Shown: positions 34,780-43,382, counted from the stretch's first letter. The stretch: 64,000 bases of DNA from Psychrobacillus sp048572895 (GCF_048572895.1 NZ_CP183878.1:1054001-1118000), one strand, 5' to 3'. Notes: generated from the letters alone by a model not told the origin. Program-made: numbers and translations.

Positions 34780-35178
34780 ATGAATGTGAAATTGAGAAAA
34801 GATAGTTGGACTGAGGAAGAAGATAATCTTCTAAAAGAAATAATTTTGAATAAAATTAATGACGGTCACACGCAAATTTCTGGTTTTCAGGAAGCGAGTG
34901 TATTACTGGGTAGATCCAAACAGGCTTGTGCATTCCGATGGAACAAAAATCTACGCCCGCAAATTATGAAAAAAGAACAAAAACCGACCTCTTATTCTAC
35001 TAAGGAAATAGCGGATTCTTCTTCTCTTCAGAACCATTTGCAACTGGCAATGGAAAGTTATGATGAGATGAGGCATTCTTACGACGAAATTTCCAGTGCA
35101 TATAATTTGTTGAAAAATGATTATGAACAGCTATTGAACTGGGTCAAACAAGGCATAACACATATTGAACGCAAGTAA
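34780..35178 (+). CDS. gerR: RsfA-family transcriptional regulator GerR (YlbO)
   Basis: 132-residue regulator of the RsfA/YlbO family. The N-terminal Myb/SANT-like DNA-binding domain is clear (DSWTEEEDNLLKEIIL to LLGRSKQACAFRWNKNLRP). A coiled-coil tail follows (about residues 85-125, QLAMESYDEMRHSYDEI). In B. subtilis GerR tunes sigma-E dependent mother-cell genes. ATG 34780 lies 7 nt after AAAGGGTG. It stands in the same place as ylbO, after ylbN-rpmF, but with an enoyl-CoA hydratase-like gene inserted between. Confidence 0.87.
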   Translation: MNVKLRKDSWTEEEDNLLKEIILNKINDGHTQISGFQEASVLLGRSKQACAFRWNKNLRPQIMKKEQKPTSYSTKEIADSSSLQNHLQLAMESYDEMRHSYDEISSAYNLLKNDYEQLLNWVKQGITHIERK

Positions 35179-35209
35179 AAGAAGCCTTTTCATAGGGCTT
35201 CTTTTCTTG
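35177..35209 (+). terminator. Intrinsic terminator of gerR
   Basis: AAAAGAAGCC (35177-35186) pairs with GGCTTCTTTT (35196-35205), T-rich end. Confidence 0.8.
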
Positions 35210-35236
35210 TATAAGATATAATATCCAAGAATTTAG

Positions 35237-35266
35237 TTGTAATCGCTTTCATAATTCGTATAGACT
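35237..35266 (+). promoter_or_regulatory. Promoter with overlapping CcpA cre box, acyl-CoA carboxylase operon
   Basis: TGTAATCGCTTTCA at 35238-35251 matches the cre consensus TGWAANCGNTNWCA at every position. It overlaps a candidate -35 (TTGTAA, 35237-35242) and lies just before TATAGA (35259-35264). A cre in this position would mean glucose repression through CcpA/HPr-Ser-P of the carboxylase operon that starts at 35308. Confidence 0.65.
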
Positions 35267-35307
35267 AATAGAGATGGGGTAAATATTCAAATCGAGGGGG
35301 AATTATT

Positions 35308-36669
35308 TTGAAGAAAGTTTTAATCGCAAATAGGGGAGAAATAGCAAGACGTATTATTAAAACATGTAAGAGATTAAATATTGAAACAGTGGCAATCTAT
35401 TCCGAAGCAGACAAAGATCTGCCTTATGTAAAAGAGGCTGATTATTCTTTTTTTATAGGCCCTAGTCAAGTTCAACAATCCTACTTAAAGGCAGATGATA
35501 TTATTGCACTAGCGAAAAGGGAAAAAGTTGATGCTATTCATCCGGGATATGGTTTTTTATCGGAAAATGCTGAATTTGCCCGTAAGGCAGAGGAGGAAGG
35601 AATTATCTTTATCGGTCCAAGGCCGGAAACTATAGAAAAAATGGGAGATAAAATCGGCTCAAGAATTACGATGATTAATGCAAACGTTCCGGTTGTTCCA
35701 GGAACGGAAGAAGGACTTGCTTCTGTAGAAGATGCAAAAGTAGCCGCTACCTCAATTGGATATCCAATCATGCTTAAAGCAACTGCTGGCGGCGGTGGTA
35801 TAGGAATGATTCGCTGTGATGACGAAGCGACCCTTGTTAAAAATTTTGAGTCGATCAAAACACGAGCGAAGTCCTATTTTGGTAGCGATGTAGTTTTTCT
35901 TGAGAAATTCATTGATTCTTCTAGACATATTGAAGTACAAATTTTTGGAGATAATCATGGAAATATCGTGCATTTATTCGAAAGAAATTGTTCGGTTCAG
36001 CGTAGAAACCAAAAAGTTATGGAAGAGGCACCTTCTCCAAATTTCCCTCAGGAAGCTAGGGAAAAATTATGGGAGGCTGCTGTAAATGCAGCGAAAGCAG
36101 TGAATTATATTAATGCGGGGACAGTTGAATTTATCGTGGATCATAATCATCAGTTTTATTTCTTAGAGATGAACACTAGATTGCAAGTGGAGCATCCAAT
36201 TACGGAAGCAATCACGGGGTTCGATTTAGTGGAATGGCAGTTAAAAGTTGCTGCAGGGGAAGAACTACCTATAACAGATCAGTCTTTGATAAAATCTAAT
36301 GGACATGCTATAGAATTTAGAATATATGCAGAGGATCCTAAAACATTTTTCCCATCTCCTGGAACAATCACTTCGCAAAGCTTTGAAACAGAAGAGGAGA
36401 TCCGAATAGATGCGGGTTACGGGGAAGGCGATAAAGTCACGCCCTTCTATGATCCGATGATTTCTAAAGTGATTGTCCATGCAGAAAATAGAAAATTAGC
36501 GATAGAGTCTGCGCAAAAAGTGTTTTCTTCTGCTAAAATAGAAGGTGTGAAAACAAATATTCCACTATTCCATCAGTTTTTGGAAGATGAGAGTTTTACA
36601 AGTGGTGAGTATTCAACATCCGTTTTAGGGGAATGGATGAACAAACAAAGGGAGGAAGTTTCAAAATGA
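35308..36669 (+). CDS. Biotin carboxylase subunit of an acyl-CoA carboxylase
   Basis: 453-residue biotin carboxylase of the AccC family: it carboxylates the biotin on the carrier encoded next. The ATP-grasp glycine loop KATAGGGGIGMIR near 160, the HIEVQIFGD block, RNCSVQRRNQKVMEEAPSP and EMNTRLQVEHPITE near 285 are present. It begins at a TTG behind GAGGGGG. It overlaps the carrier gene by 4 bp (ATGA), so the two are translationally coupled. The context with a PccB-type carboxyltransferase points to propionyl-, methylcrotonyl- or similar CoA rather than housekeeping acetyl-CoA. Confidence 0.92.
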   Translation: MKKVLIANRGEIARRIIKTCKRLNIETVAIYSEADKDLPYVKEADYSFFIGPSQVQQSYLKADDIIALAKREKVDAIHPGYGFLSENAEFARKAEEEGIIFIGPRPETIEKMGDKIGSRITMINANVPVVPGTEEGLASVEDAKVAATSIGYPIMLKATAGGGGIGMIRCDDEATLVKNFESIKTRAKSYFGSDVVFLEKFIDSSRHIEVQIFGDNHGNIVHLFERNCSVQRRNQKVMEEAPSPNFPQEAREKLWEAAVNAAKAVNYINAGTVEFIVDHNHQFYFLEMNTRLQVEHPITEAITGFDLVEWQLKVAAGEELPITDQSLIKSNGHAIEFRIYAEDPKTFFPSPGTITSQSFETEEEIRIDAGYGEGDKVTPFYDPMISKVIVHAENRKLAIESAQKVFSSAKIEGVKTNIPLFHQFLEDESFTSGEYSTSVLGEWMNKQREEVSK

Positions 36670-36878
36670 AAAATTTAGAATCGACTATGGCAGGAACAGT
36701 ATTTACGGTAAATGTAGCAGTTGGAGAAGAAGTGTCAGCTGGACAGGTAGTAATGGTATTGGAATCCATGAAAATGGAGATTCCAATGGAAGCGGAAACA
36801 GCGGGTAAAATTGCAACAATTAATGCCAAAGAAGGCGACTTCGTAAACGAAGGCGATGTTTTAGTAACGTTTGAATAA
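36666..36878 (+). CDS. Free-standing biotinyl carrier protein
   Basis: 70-residue single biotinyl domain, of the short YngHB-like kind: STMAGTVFTVNVAVGEEVSAG, the biotinylation site LESMKMEIPM with the target Lys near residue 36, and a closing GDFVNEGDVLVTFE. Unlike AccB it has no N-terminal extension. It lies between the carboxylase and carboxyltransferase genes, sharing ATGA with the former and 15 bp from the latter. Biotinylation by BirA is expected. Confidence 0.9.
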   Translation: MKNLESTMAGTVFTVNVAVGEEVSAGQVVMVLESMKMEIPMEAETAGKIATINAKEGDFVNEGDVLVTFE

Positions 36879-36893
36879 AGGGGGCTTTACAAC

Positions 36894-38435
36894 GTGGGAG
36901 AAACAAAAGGGTATAATGATAGATTAGAAGAAAAGCTGGCTTCCGTTTACTCTGGGGGACAGGCAAAATATCATGACAAAATGAAAGAGCAAAATAAATT
37001 ATTTGTACGTGATCGGTTAGTGTTACTTTTCGATGATGGAGAATATATCGAGGATGGTCGCTTTGCGAATATTGAAGCAGGGGATCTGCCGGCAGATGGT
37101 GTTGTAACTGCTACAGGTAAAGTTAATGGACAAACTGTTTGTGTCATGGCAAATGATTCCACTGTAAAAGCTGGATCATGGGGATCACGTACCGTTGAAA
37201 AAATTATTCGTATTCAAGAAATAGCTGAAAAAAATAGAGTACCAATGTTGTACCTTGTAGACTCGGCTGGTGCGCGTATTACCGATCAACTAGATATGTT
37301 TCCAAATCGACGAGGAGCAGGAAGAATATTTCATAACCAAGTAAGACTTTCAGGCTTTATACCTCAAATATGCCTGTTATTTGGCCCTTCTGCTGCAGGG
37401 GGAGCTTATATTCCTGCTTTTTGTGACGTTGTCTTTATGGTTGAAGGTAATGCTTCAATGTATTTAGGTTCCCCGCGAATGGCCGAAAAAGTTATCGGTG
37501 AAAAGGTAACACTGGAAGAGATGGGTGGAGCTCGTATGCACTGTACGGTCAGTGGTGTAGGGGATGTACTTGTTTCTACGGAAGAAGAGGCAATTTCAGA
37601 GGCTAAGCGCTACTTAAGCTTTTTCCCATCGAACTATACAGAAAAACCTAAACAAGTGGAACCGAAGGCTGTTAAAGAAGGAAGAACACTTGAAGAAATC
37701 ATTCCAGAAAATCAAAATGCACCGTTTGATATGTACGAAGCTATTGATGCGATTATCGATGAAGGAACCTTCTTTGATGTGAAGAAGCTGTTCGCTCCTG
37801 AGTTAATTACAGGATTAGCACGAATTGATGGTCGTGCTGTGGGAATTATTGCTAATCAGCCTAAAGCTAAAGGCGGAGTGCTCTTCGTAGATTCTGCTGA
37901 TAAGGCAACAAAATTCATCTCACTATGTGATGCATTTTCTATTCCTCTATTATTCTTAGCAGATGTTCCAGGATTTATGATTGGAACGAAAGTAGAACGT
38001 GCAGGAATTATTAGACATGGTGCGAAGCTGATTGCAGCGATGAGTTCTGCAACAGTTCCTAAAATATCTGTTATTGTGCGTAAAGCATATGGAGCTGGTT
38101 TATATGCAATGGCTGGTCCTGCGTTTGAGCCAGATGTGTGCATTGCCCTTCCTACAGCACAAATTGCTGTAATGGGTCCAGAAGCAGCAGTTAATGCTGT
38201 ATATTCAAACAAAATCGAAGCAATCGAAGATCCAAAAGAACGTTTGAAATTCGTTCAAGAAAAGCATGCGGAGTATAAAGAGGAAATTGATATTTACAAA
38301 CTTGCTTCTGAAATGATCATCGATGAGATTGTAGCGCCAAGTAATCTGCGCTCTGAGCTTGCAAATCGTCTGCGATTTTATGAAGATAAACAAATAGTAA
38401 ATGCACCTCGAAAACATCCAGTGCTTCCTGTATAA
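36894..38435 (+). CDS. Acyl-CoA carboxylase carboxyltransferase subunit (PccB/YngE type)
   Basis: 513-residue fused alpha-beta carboxyltransferase of the PccB/MmdA/YngE family. It moves CO2 from carboxybiotin to an acyl-CoA. The crotonase-like halves have the oxyanion glycines GPSAAGGAYIPAFCD near 165 and RKAYGAGLYAMAGPAFEPD near 400; LVDSAGARITDQ and FADVPGFMIGTKVE-type motifs are also visible. The starting codon is GTG behind GGGGGC. Substrate specificity (propionyl versus methylcrotonyl or geranyl) cannot be fixed by eye. Third gene of the cre-controlled operon, ended by the hairpin at 38449. Confidence 0.92.
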   Translation: MGETKGYNDRLEEKLASVYSGGQAKYHDKMKEQNKLFVRDRLVLLFDDGEYIEDGRFANIEAGDLPADGVVTATGKVNGQTVCVMANDSTVKAGSWGSRTVEKIIRIQEIAEKNRVPMLYLVDSAGARITDQLDMFPNRRGAGRIFHNQVRLSGFIPQICLLFGPSAAGGAYIPAFCDVVFMVEGNASMYLGSPRMAEKVIGEKVTLEEMGGARMHCTVSGVGDVLVSTEEEAISEAKRYLSFFPSNYTEKPKQVEPKAVKEGRTLEEIIPENQNAPFDMYEAIDAIIDEGTFFDVKKLFAPELITGLARIDGRAVGIIANQPKAKGGVLFVDSADKATKFISLCDAFSIPLLFLADVPGFMIGTKVERAGIIRHGAKLIAAMSSATVPKISVIVRKAYGAGLYAMAGPAFEPDVCIALPTAQIAVMGPEAAVNAVYSNKIEAIEDPKERLKFVQEKHAEYKEEIDIYKLASEMIIDEIVAPSNLRSELANRLRFYEDKQIVNAPRKHPVLPV

Positions 38436-38448
38436 TATTGTTCATGCT

Positions 38449-38477
38449 AAGGTCTACCTCAGAGGTAGGCCTTTTTT
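38449..38477 (+). terminator. Intrinsic terminator of the carboxylase operon
   Basis: Twelve-base stem (38449-38460 with 38462-38473) with one G-U pair, minimal loop, six T. Repeat copy C starts 10 bp later. Confidence 0.85.
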
Positions 38478-38487
38478 AAAAGGCAAT

Positions 38488-39280
38488 AAGTATAAAAAAA
38501 AGTACCGTGTACATTACTGGAATCATGATACTTAAAAAAATGGATAATTCTGCTGATTTTCGTTTCAGGTGGTTACAAAGGAACGAAGACTAAAAGCGCC
38601 ACCACGCGATCGCAACGCCTTCGTGACCAACATCCTGTTGACCTCCGTAGCTCAGTACAATACTGGTCGCGAATTGTCGACACACGATACAAGGTACTTA
38701 CCTTAGTCCCGAATTAACGCTGCCTGTGGGGTCTTTACTTTCTCACTTATCCCTTTGGAGTCGCCACCTTCCACTGCAATTAATGAAGGAAGTAGTGCTC
38801 AACAAGAAGATTTAGTAAAGCTTATCGCTTAGCTAATAAGATTAGGTCCAGTTAATGTAGGGATAAAATGATTTGTAATCGCTGATGAAGTAGAAATACT
38901 GTTATGCAATGATAGATGGTGGCAGACAATTTTCCTTTTACTAGTGGAAATAAAGAAAAATAGATAGTATGTATCGAATAAACAAATGAAATAGCGAATG
39001 AAATTGCATCTTCGAGAGCTTGTTCTATGAATTAGAAAGTATCTTTTCTCTAGTTAAACAAAAACGCACTAACCTGTTTCTAATAGTTGTAGAAGGGTAA
39101 AGGACAGGCAACTGCCATAAGATTACGGAAAAAAGTGAGTATTGGTTGTGACAATCGTCGCAACCAATACTCACTAAAAATTCACTCGATAATCCTATAG
39201 TAAGATGTCTGTCCAAAGCCCTGCGAAAACGATAAAAATAGGTTTTGAACTATAAGGACTGGGCATTTTTTTGCCCGGTA
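38488..39280 (+). repeat. Structured intergenic repeat, copy C (longest)
   Basis: About 790 bp between the carboxylase operon and the panE-like gene; it carries no credible gene. P1 is 39071-39083 with 39232-39244. P2 is 39102-39109 with 39207-39214 and includes a G-U pair. P3 (39121-39129 with 39186-39194) has two mismatches. P4 is 39134-39152 with 39157-39175 and keeps one G-U change. The ACTAGTGGAAAT loop is at 38940-38951. The 5' GC module (GGTGG ... GGAGTCGCCACC, about 38567-38768) is present, but its interior is replaced by unrelated GC-rich sequence. A GGGC-T7-GCCC hairpin ends the copy (39260-39277). Confidence 0.8.
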
Positions 39281-39304
39281 TTTCTTAAATAATGAGGTGA
39301 ATTT

Positions 39305-40195
39305 ATGAATATTGGTATTGTTGGTGCAGGAGCAATAGGACTCCTATTTGGTGCATATTTATCGGAATCAGGTCACCATATTACCTTCTTAGTCAGAGAA
39401 ACTAATAAGGTCGATCATTTTTACATAGTAAAGAAAACTGAAGATCCGGTGCAAATTGTTTGTGATATTGTTTGGGATATAGCTGATTTAGAAAAGATGG
39501 ATCTTATTATTATTGCAGTGAAGTACCATCACCTTACCCAATTAGAAGACCAGTTAAATTCTTTGCCGCTGCATATCCCTCTTTTATTTATCCAAAATGG
39601 ATTATCTCATATTGCTTTTTTAGAGCATTTAGAACAAGAAACTATCATGATCGGTTCAGTGTTACATGGTGCTGCGAAAAAAAATAACTCTACAGTTCAA
39701 CACTTAGGGATAGGTCCAACTTATATTGGGTCTTATAAGGGTGAATGGCATTTTATTAATAGTTTTGTGGAAAATAATAACGACCAATTTCCATTAATAT
39801 TAACCCCGAATATCGAGCAAATGCTTGTAAAAAAAGCGATGCTAAATTGTTTGATCAATCCATTAACTACCATTGCTCGTGTGTCTAATGGTGAGCTTAT
39901 TGCGAATGATTCTTACAAAGTTATATTGAAAGATATGTACGATGAAATGATGGAAGCATTTGAGGAATGGAAAGAAAGACTTCCATGGGATGAAGTTGTT
40001 GCGCTATGTGTCAATACTGGAGCAAATCGTTCTTCCATGCTTAAAGACTTTGAGAATGGTCGAATGATGGAGCTGGATACTATAGTTGGAGCTATATTAG
40101 AAAGAGCAACTCAAAGAAAGCAAACATTGCCGATATTACATACATTTTATTTATTATTAAGTGAAATAAATAAAGATGGTGATAATAATGGTTAA
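39305..40195 (+). CDS. Ketopantoate reductase family protein (PanE/ApbA, YlbQ-like)
   Basis: 296-residue NADPH-dependent 2-dehydropantoate reductase homologue, which in pantothenate synthesis reduces ketopantoate to pantoate. The Rossmann motif MNIGIVGAGAIGLLFGAYLS opens the protein. The catalytic Lys region VKKAMLNCLINPLTTIARVSNGEL near 180 and the C-terminal NRSSMLKDFENGRMMELDTIVGAI block are typical. AATGAGGTG precedes the ATG. It overlaps the next gene by 8 bp. B. subtilis has ylbQ in the same position ahead of the dcw cluster. Confidence 0.9.
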   Translation: MNIGIVGAGAIGLLFGAYLSESGHHITFLVRETNKVDHFYIVKKTEDPVQIVCDIVWDIADLEKMDLIIIAVKYHHLTQLEDQLNSLPLHIPLLFIQNGLSHIAFLEHLEQETIMIGSVLHGAAKKNNSTVQHLGIGPTYIGSYKGEWHFINSFVENNNDQFPLILTPNIEQMLVKKAMLNCLINPLTTIARVSNGELIANDSYKVILKDMYDEMMEAFEEWKERLPWDEVVALCVNTGANRSSMLKDFENGRMMELDTIVGAILERATQRKQTLPILHTFYLLLSEINKDGDNNG

Positions 40196-40565
40196 TGTCC
40201 TTTCTGTTTTCGTCATATATCCCATAGTCGTTTTTTTAGTTGTATTTCTATTTTGTAAATTTATCTTACAAAAAAGAAAAAAGTCAATCGGAATAGCATC
40301 TGATATATCGACTTTCTTTTTATATTTTTCTGTTACTAATCTGTTTTCTTTCGTTTTCTTAAAAGAGGTTGGTTGGTATCTTGTTATTTTTTCGATTATT
40401 TTAGCAACAATTATAACGTATTTAGAATGGCGCTCTAAAAAAGAAATAGAAGTAATCCCATTATTAAGGAAAATTTGGAGATTATTATTTCTACTATTAT
40501 GTTGTCTATATGCATTTTTATGGTTATTCGGAGTTATCCGATATGTTTTAGCTTATATAAGCTAA
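40188..40565 (+). CDS. DUF3397 membrane protein
   Basis: 125-residue membrane protein with four helices (about residues 3-24, 38-58, 60-78 and 92-115), matching the DUF3397 family found between the ylbQ-like gene and bshC in Bacillales. Function unknown. ATG 40188 lies within GGTGATAATAATGG, overlapping the panE-like gene by 8 bp. bshC starts about 110 bp later. Confidence 0.8.
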   Translation: MVNVLSVFVIYPIVVFLVVFLFCKFILQKRKKSIGIASDISTFFLYFSVTNLFSFVFLKEVGWYLVIFSIILATIITYLEWRSKKEIEVIPLLRKIWRLLFLLLCCLYAFLWLFGVIRYVLAYIS

Positions 40566-40673
40566 TAATTTTCACACATAAATAGTAAGTGATATACTCT
40601 TAAAGTATTTAAAATGATAGCCTTACTGAATTTTTACCAAATGAATTTGAAAATAATAGAGGTGGAAAAAAAC

Positions 40674-42290
40674 GTGCGATTAGAGCAGTACACACAACCA
40701 TTCGCTTCCTCATTTTATAAGAAATATTTAGAAGATATAACTGACTTATCTTCTTTCTTTCATTATGAATGGGATCAAAAGGCACTTAACAAAAGGATTC
40801 AAGAAGCTGATTTTAGCAAACATAAAAGAACTGAACTTGCTGAAGTCATAACTTCATATATGAGTAAATATGGTATTTCAGTGAAAAGCAGCCAGCATAT
40901 AGATGAACTTAGAAACAATGGGATCGTAGTTATAGGGGGGCAGCAAGCAGGAATTCTTTCCGGACCTTTGTATTCAATTCATAAAGCAATTTCCGTTATT
41001 ACCTTGGCTAAACAACAAAGAGAATTGCTGGGAAAACCTGTTATACCTGTTTTTTGGATTGCTGGAGAGGATCATGATATTGATGAGATTAATCATGTAT
41101 ACATAGAAAGAAGTCGAACGCTTCAAAAGCTTGTTTATCCAGAAAAATCTAGAACTAAAAAAATTGCTTCCGAATCTACTTTTGATCAGCAGCTAATGGA
41201 TGGTTATTTGGATGAAATTTTCAAAAGCTTACCAGAAACTTTATATACGAAAAATCTCCAATCAAAAGTTATGGAGCTTTTAGAAAATAATTTAACGTAT
41301 ACAAGCTTTTTTACGGCCTTGATGAACGAGCTTTTTCAAGAGGAAGGGTTGCTGTTATTAGACGCTGCATATGAACCATTAAGAAAGCTGGAAAGTGATT
41401 ATTTCCAATTACAAATATTACATGCTACCGAAATAGCTAAGTCCGTATTTGAGCATGAGGAAAAAATGGAGCAAGAAGGGTATGGCACTCCTATCCAAGC
41501 AAAAGAATCCGCGGCTCACTTATTTTACCTTGAAGATGGCGAACGCTTCTTATTGGAAAGAGTGAACAATCGATTTATCCATGAGGCAAAGGGACTCTCA
41601 TTTACATTTGATGAAATGATGGAAATTGCAAGAGAACACCCTGAAAGGTTAAGTAATAATGTTGTGACTAGACCATTAATGCAGGAGATGGTCTTCCCGG
41701 TGTTAAGTTTCATAGCAGGACCTGGTGAAATTGCTTATTGGGGTACACTAAAAACAACATTCGAGCTTTTTGATATGAAAATGCCTGTTCTAATGCCACG
41801 AATTAGTATTTCGATTGTCAATGCAAAAACGCAATCATTACTTGAAAAGTTTTCTTTTACTATAGAAGACGTGTGGGATGGATCGCTGCAAGATGCTAAG
41901 TTGAATTATATTAATAATAATCGTAATGAAGAAATTCCACATTTGATTGAAGAAATACAAGAGGATCTTACGAAAAAGTATAACGAGCTAGAGAAACTTT
42001 TAATAACGGATGGGTTGAAGCTCTCTCCTTTAGTACAAAAGAATTTACAAATTCATGAAAAACAGTTGAAATTTATCCATAATGCAATTGAGGATACATT
42101 CTTAAGCAAGTTAGATGCAACAATTAATCGGTATGATCGTATAAGTATGAATCTTGTACCAAATGGTGGGCTACAAGAACGAACATATACACCTATTCAA
42201 TTGTTAAATGAATATGGTCCAATTCTAATTCAAGACCTATTAAAAGTCCCTTATGAATTTAACGGTAAACATCATGTGATATATATATAA
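40674..42290 (+). CDS. bshC: Bacillithiol biosynthesis cysteine-adding enzyme BshC
   Basis: About 538-residue enzyme that adds cysteine to glucosaminyl-malate in the last step of bacillithiol synthesis. It has a Rossmann-like core with GIVVIGGQQAGILSGPLYSIHKA near 80, PVFWIAGEDHDIDEINHVY near 125 and FIAGPGEIAYWGTLK near 345, followed by a coiled-coil segment. I chose GTG 40674, 8 nt after GAGGTGG; the frame opens at 40614 but lacks a ribosome-binding site. The length is normal for the family. bshC is followed by a terminator, repeat copy D and then the dcw cluster. Confidence 0.9.
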   Translation: MRLEQYTQPFASSFYKKYLEDITDLSSFFHYEWDQKALNKRIQEADFSKHKRTELAEVITSYMSKYGISVKSSQHIDELRNNGIVVIGGQQAGILSGPLYSIHKAISVITLAKQQRELLGKPVIPVFWIAGEDHDIDEINHVYIERSRTLQKLVYPEKSRTKKIASESTFDQQLMDGYLDEIFKSLPETLYTKNLQSKVMELLENNLTYTSFFTALMNELFQEEGLLLLDAAYEPLRKLESDYFQLQILHATEIAKSVFEHEEKMEQEGYGTPIQAKESAAHLFYLEDGERFLLERVNNRFIHEAKGLSFTFDEMMEIAREHPERLSNNVVTRPLMQEMVFPVLSFIAGPGEIAYWGTLKTTFELFDMKMPVLMPRISISIVNAKTQSLLEKFSFTIEDVWDGSLQDAKLNYINNNRNEEIPHLIEEIQEDLTKKYNELEKLLITDGLKLSPLVQKNLQIHEKQLKFIHNAIEDTFLSKLDATINRYDRISMNLVPNGGLQERTYTPIQLLNEYGPILIQDLLKVPYEFNGKHHVIYI

Positions 42291-42297
42291 ATCGCAA

Positions 42298-42327
42298 TCC
42301 CCACTTTCATTAGTGGGGACTTTTTTT
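42298..42327 (+). terminator. Intrinsic terminator of bshC
   Basis: Perfect eight-base stem (42298-42305 with 42312-42319), six-base loop, seven T. Repeat copy D starts 4 bp later. Confidence 0.9.
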
Positions 42328-42331
42328 AGGT

Positions 42332-42920
42332 AAGTATATAAAAATGTCCCGTGAATACTTGGTTCATGGTATTTGAAGGAATAATAAATACTGCTGATTT
42401 CCGTTTCATCTGTCTCCCTCCTCCCGCCGGAGTCGCCACCTTTCACTACAATCAATATAGTGTGTAGTACGCGACTATGAGATCTAGTATAGCTTATCGC
42501 TTAGATGATAAGATTGGTCAAATTATTTGTAATCGCTTTTGAATTAGAAACGCAATTATCCCATGATAGAGGAAGAAAGCAGATTTTCTTTTATACTAGT
42601 GGAAATAAAGAGAAGTAGTAAGTGTTTTTCCAATAAAGAAGCGAAAAAGCGAACGAAATTGCATCTTCGAGAGCTTACTCTATGAATAAGAAAGTAGCTT
42701 TTCTTTAGTTATCCCAAAATGTACTAACCTATTTCTAAAAGTTGTAGAAGGGGGAGGGACAGGCAAACGCCATAAGATTAACGAGAAAAGAGCAGCTGGT
42801 CGTGACGTTAGTAACGACCAGCTGCTCTAAAAAAACATTGGGTAATACTAAAGCAATAAGTCTGTCCAAATCACTTCGGAAACGCTAAAAACAGGTTTTG
42901 ACCTTAAAGGACCGGGGATT
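42332..42920 (+). repeat. Structured intergenic repeat, copy D
   Basis: About 590 bp between bshC and the mraZ promoter region. P2 is 42757-42764 with 42860-42867. P4 is a perfect 15-bp stem, 42789-42803 with 42814-42828, whose sequence (AGAGCAGCTGGTCGT) is unrelated to P4 in copies A, B, C and E. P1 is 42726-42738 with 42885-42897 and has two non-Watson-Crick positions; P3 is weak. The GC-rich module is cut down to CCGGAGTCGCCACC (42427-42440). The ATACTAGTGGAAAT loop is at 42593-42606. Confidence 0.8.
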
Positions 42921-43054
42921 TTTTTGTATATGTAGGACTATCTAAAGATACTATCTATTGGTCACCCTAGTGAGTAGATAGCCACTATTAGTAATTCGAT
43001 TCTAGACATTTTTGTAGTGAATCAATAAAGTGTTTTGGGGGAATTTTCCATTTC

Positions 43055-43147
43055 GCAAGTAAAAGTTAATCAATCGCAAGTAAATCCTTTACGACCGAAA
43101 GTAAGCTCTAGGTGGAGGCAAGTAAACAAAAGGTGAGAGCAAGTAAA
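43055..43147 (-). repeat. Five-unit array of TTTACTTGC-like motifs at exact 21-bp period (inverted)
   Basis: On the + strand GCAAGT, GCAAGT, GAAAGT, GCAAGT and GCAAGT start at 43055, 43076, 43097, 43118 and 43139, exactly 21 bp apart. Four of the five read TTTACTTGC on the minus strand. Intervening bases are unrelated. The array lies between repeat copy D and the mraZ promoter region. It has the same unit, period and number as the array at 29626. The stretch 42921-43054 shows nothing else. Confidence 0.8.
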
Positions 43148-43357
43148 GATAAGATAGAATGTTTCCATGACACCTCCCCCCACTTTCTGTGGAATTTCTT
43201 CGTAAATGTGTGGAAATTGCAATAAATACATAAAAATACTCCAATTTTTTCACGTCATAAAGTTCTATGATTACTTTGTTGAAATTGCTAGAAATACTGT
43301 CTCAACAAGTACTATTTACACATTTTAAAGAAATATAGTACCTTTTTCAAAAAAACG

Positions 43358-43382
43358 GTGGAGGAAAGTGGGGCAATGTGGT
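43358..43382 (+). promoter_or_regulatory. Probable MraZ operator: three GTGG repeats at 10-bp spacing
   Basis: GTGG starts at 43358, 43368 and 43378, a helical repeat of 10 bp, 30 bp upstream of mraZ. MraZ of E. coli and mollicutes binds direct repeats of TGGGN or AAAGTGG type with this spacing in the promoter of its own operon. Autoregulation of the dcw cluster is therefore likely. Confidence 0.6.

Noticed and set aside
39025..39216. 63-residue minus-strand ORF inside repeat copy C
   Set aside because: It lies across the P1-P4 stems, has no ribosome-binding site, and is not open in the other copies.
38488..39280. Repeat family as degenerate group II introns
   Set aside because: The terminator-adjacent placement resembles group IIC introns, but I see no GUGYG-type 5' end, no domain V hairpin near the 3' end and no reverse transcriptase ORF.
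42240..42455. 71-residue minus-strand ORF at the bshC 3' end
   Set aside because: It overlaps bshC, its terminator and repeat copy D, and has a low-complexity product with no family resemblance.
43055..43147. CRISPR-like array
   Set aside because: The conserved core is only 6-9 bp with 12-bp gaps, far below CRISPR repeat and spacer sizes. No cas genes are near.
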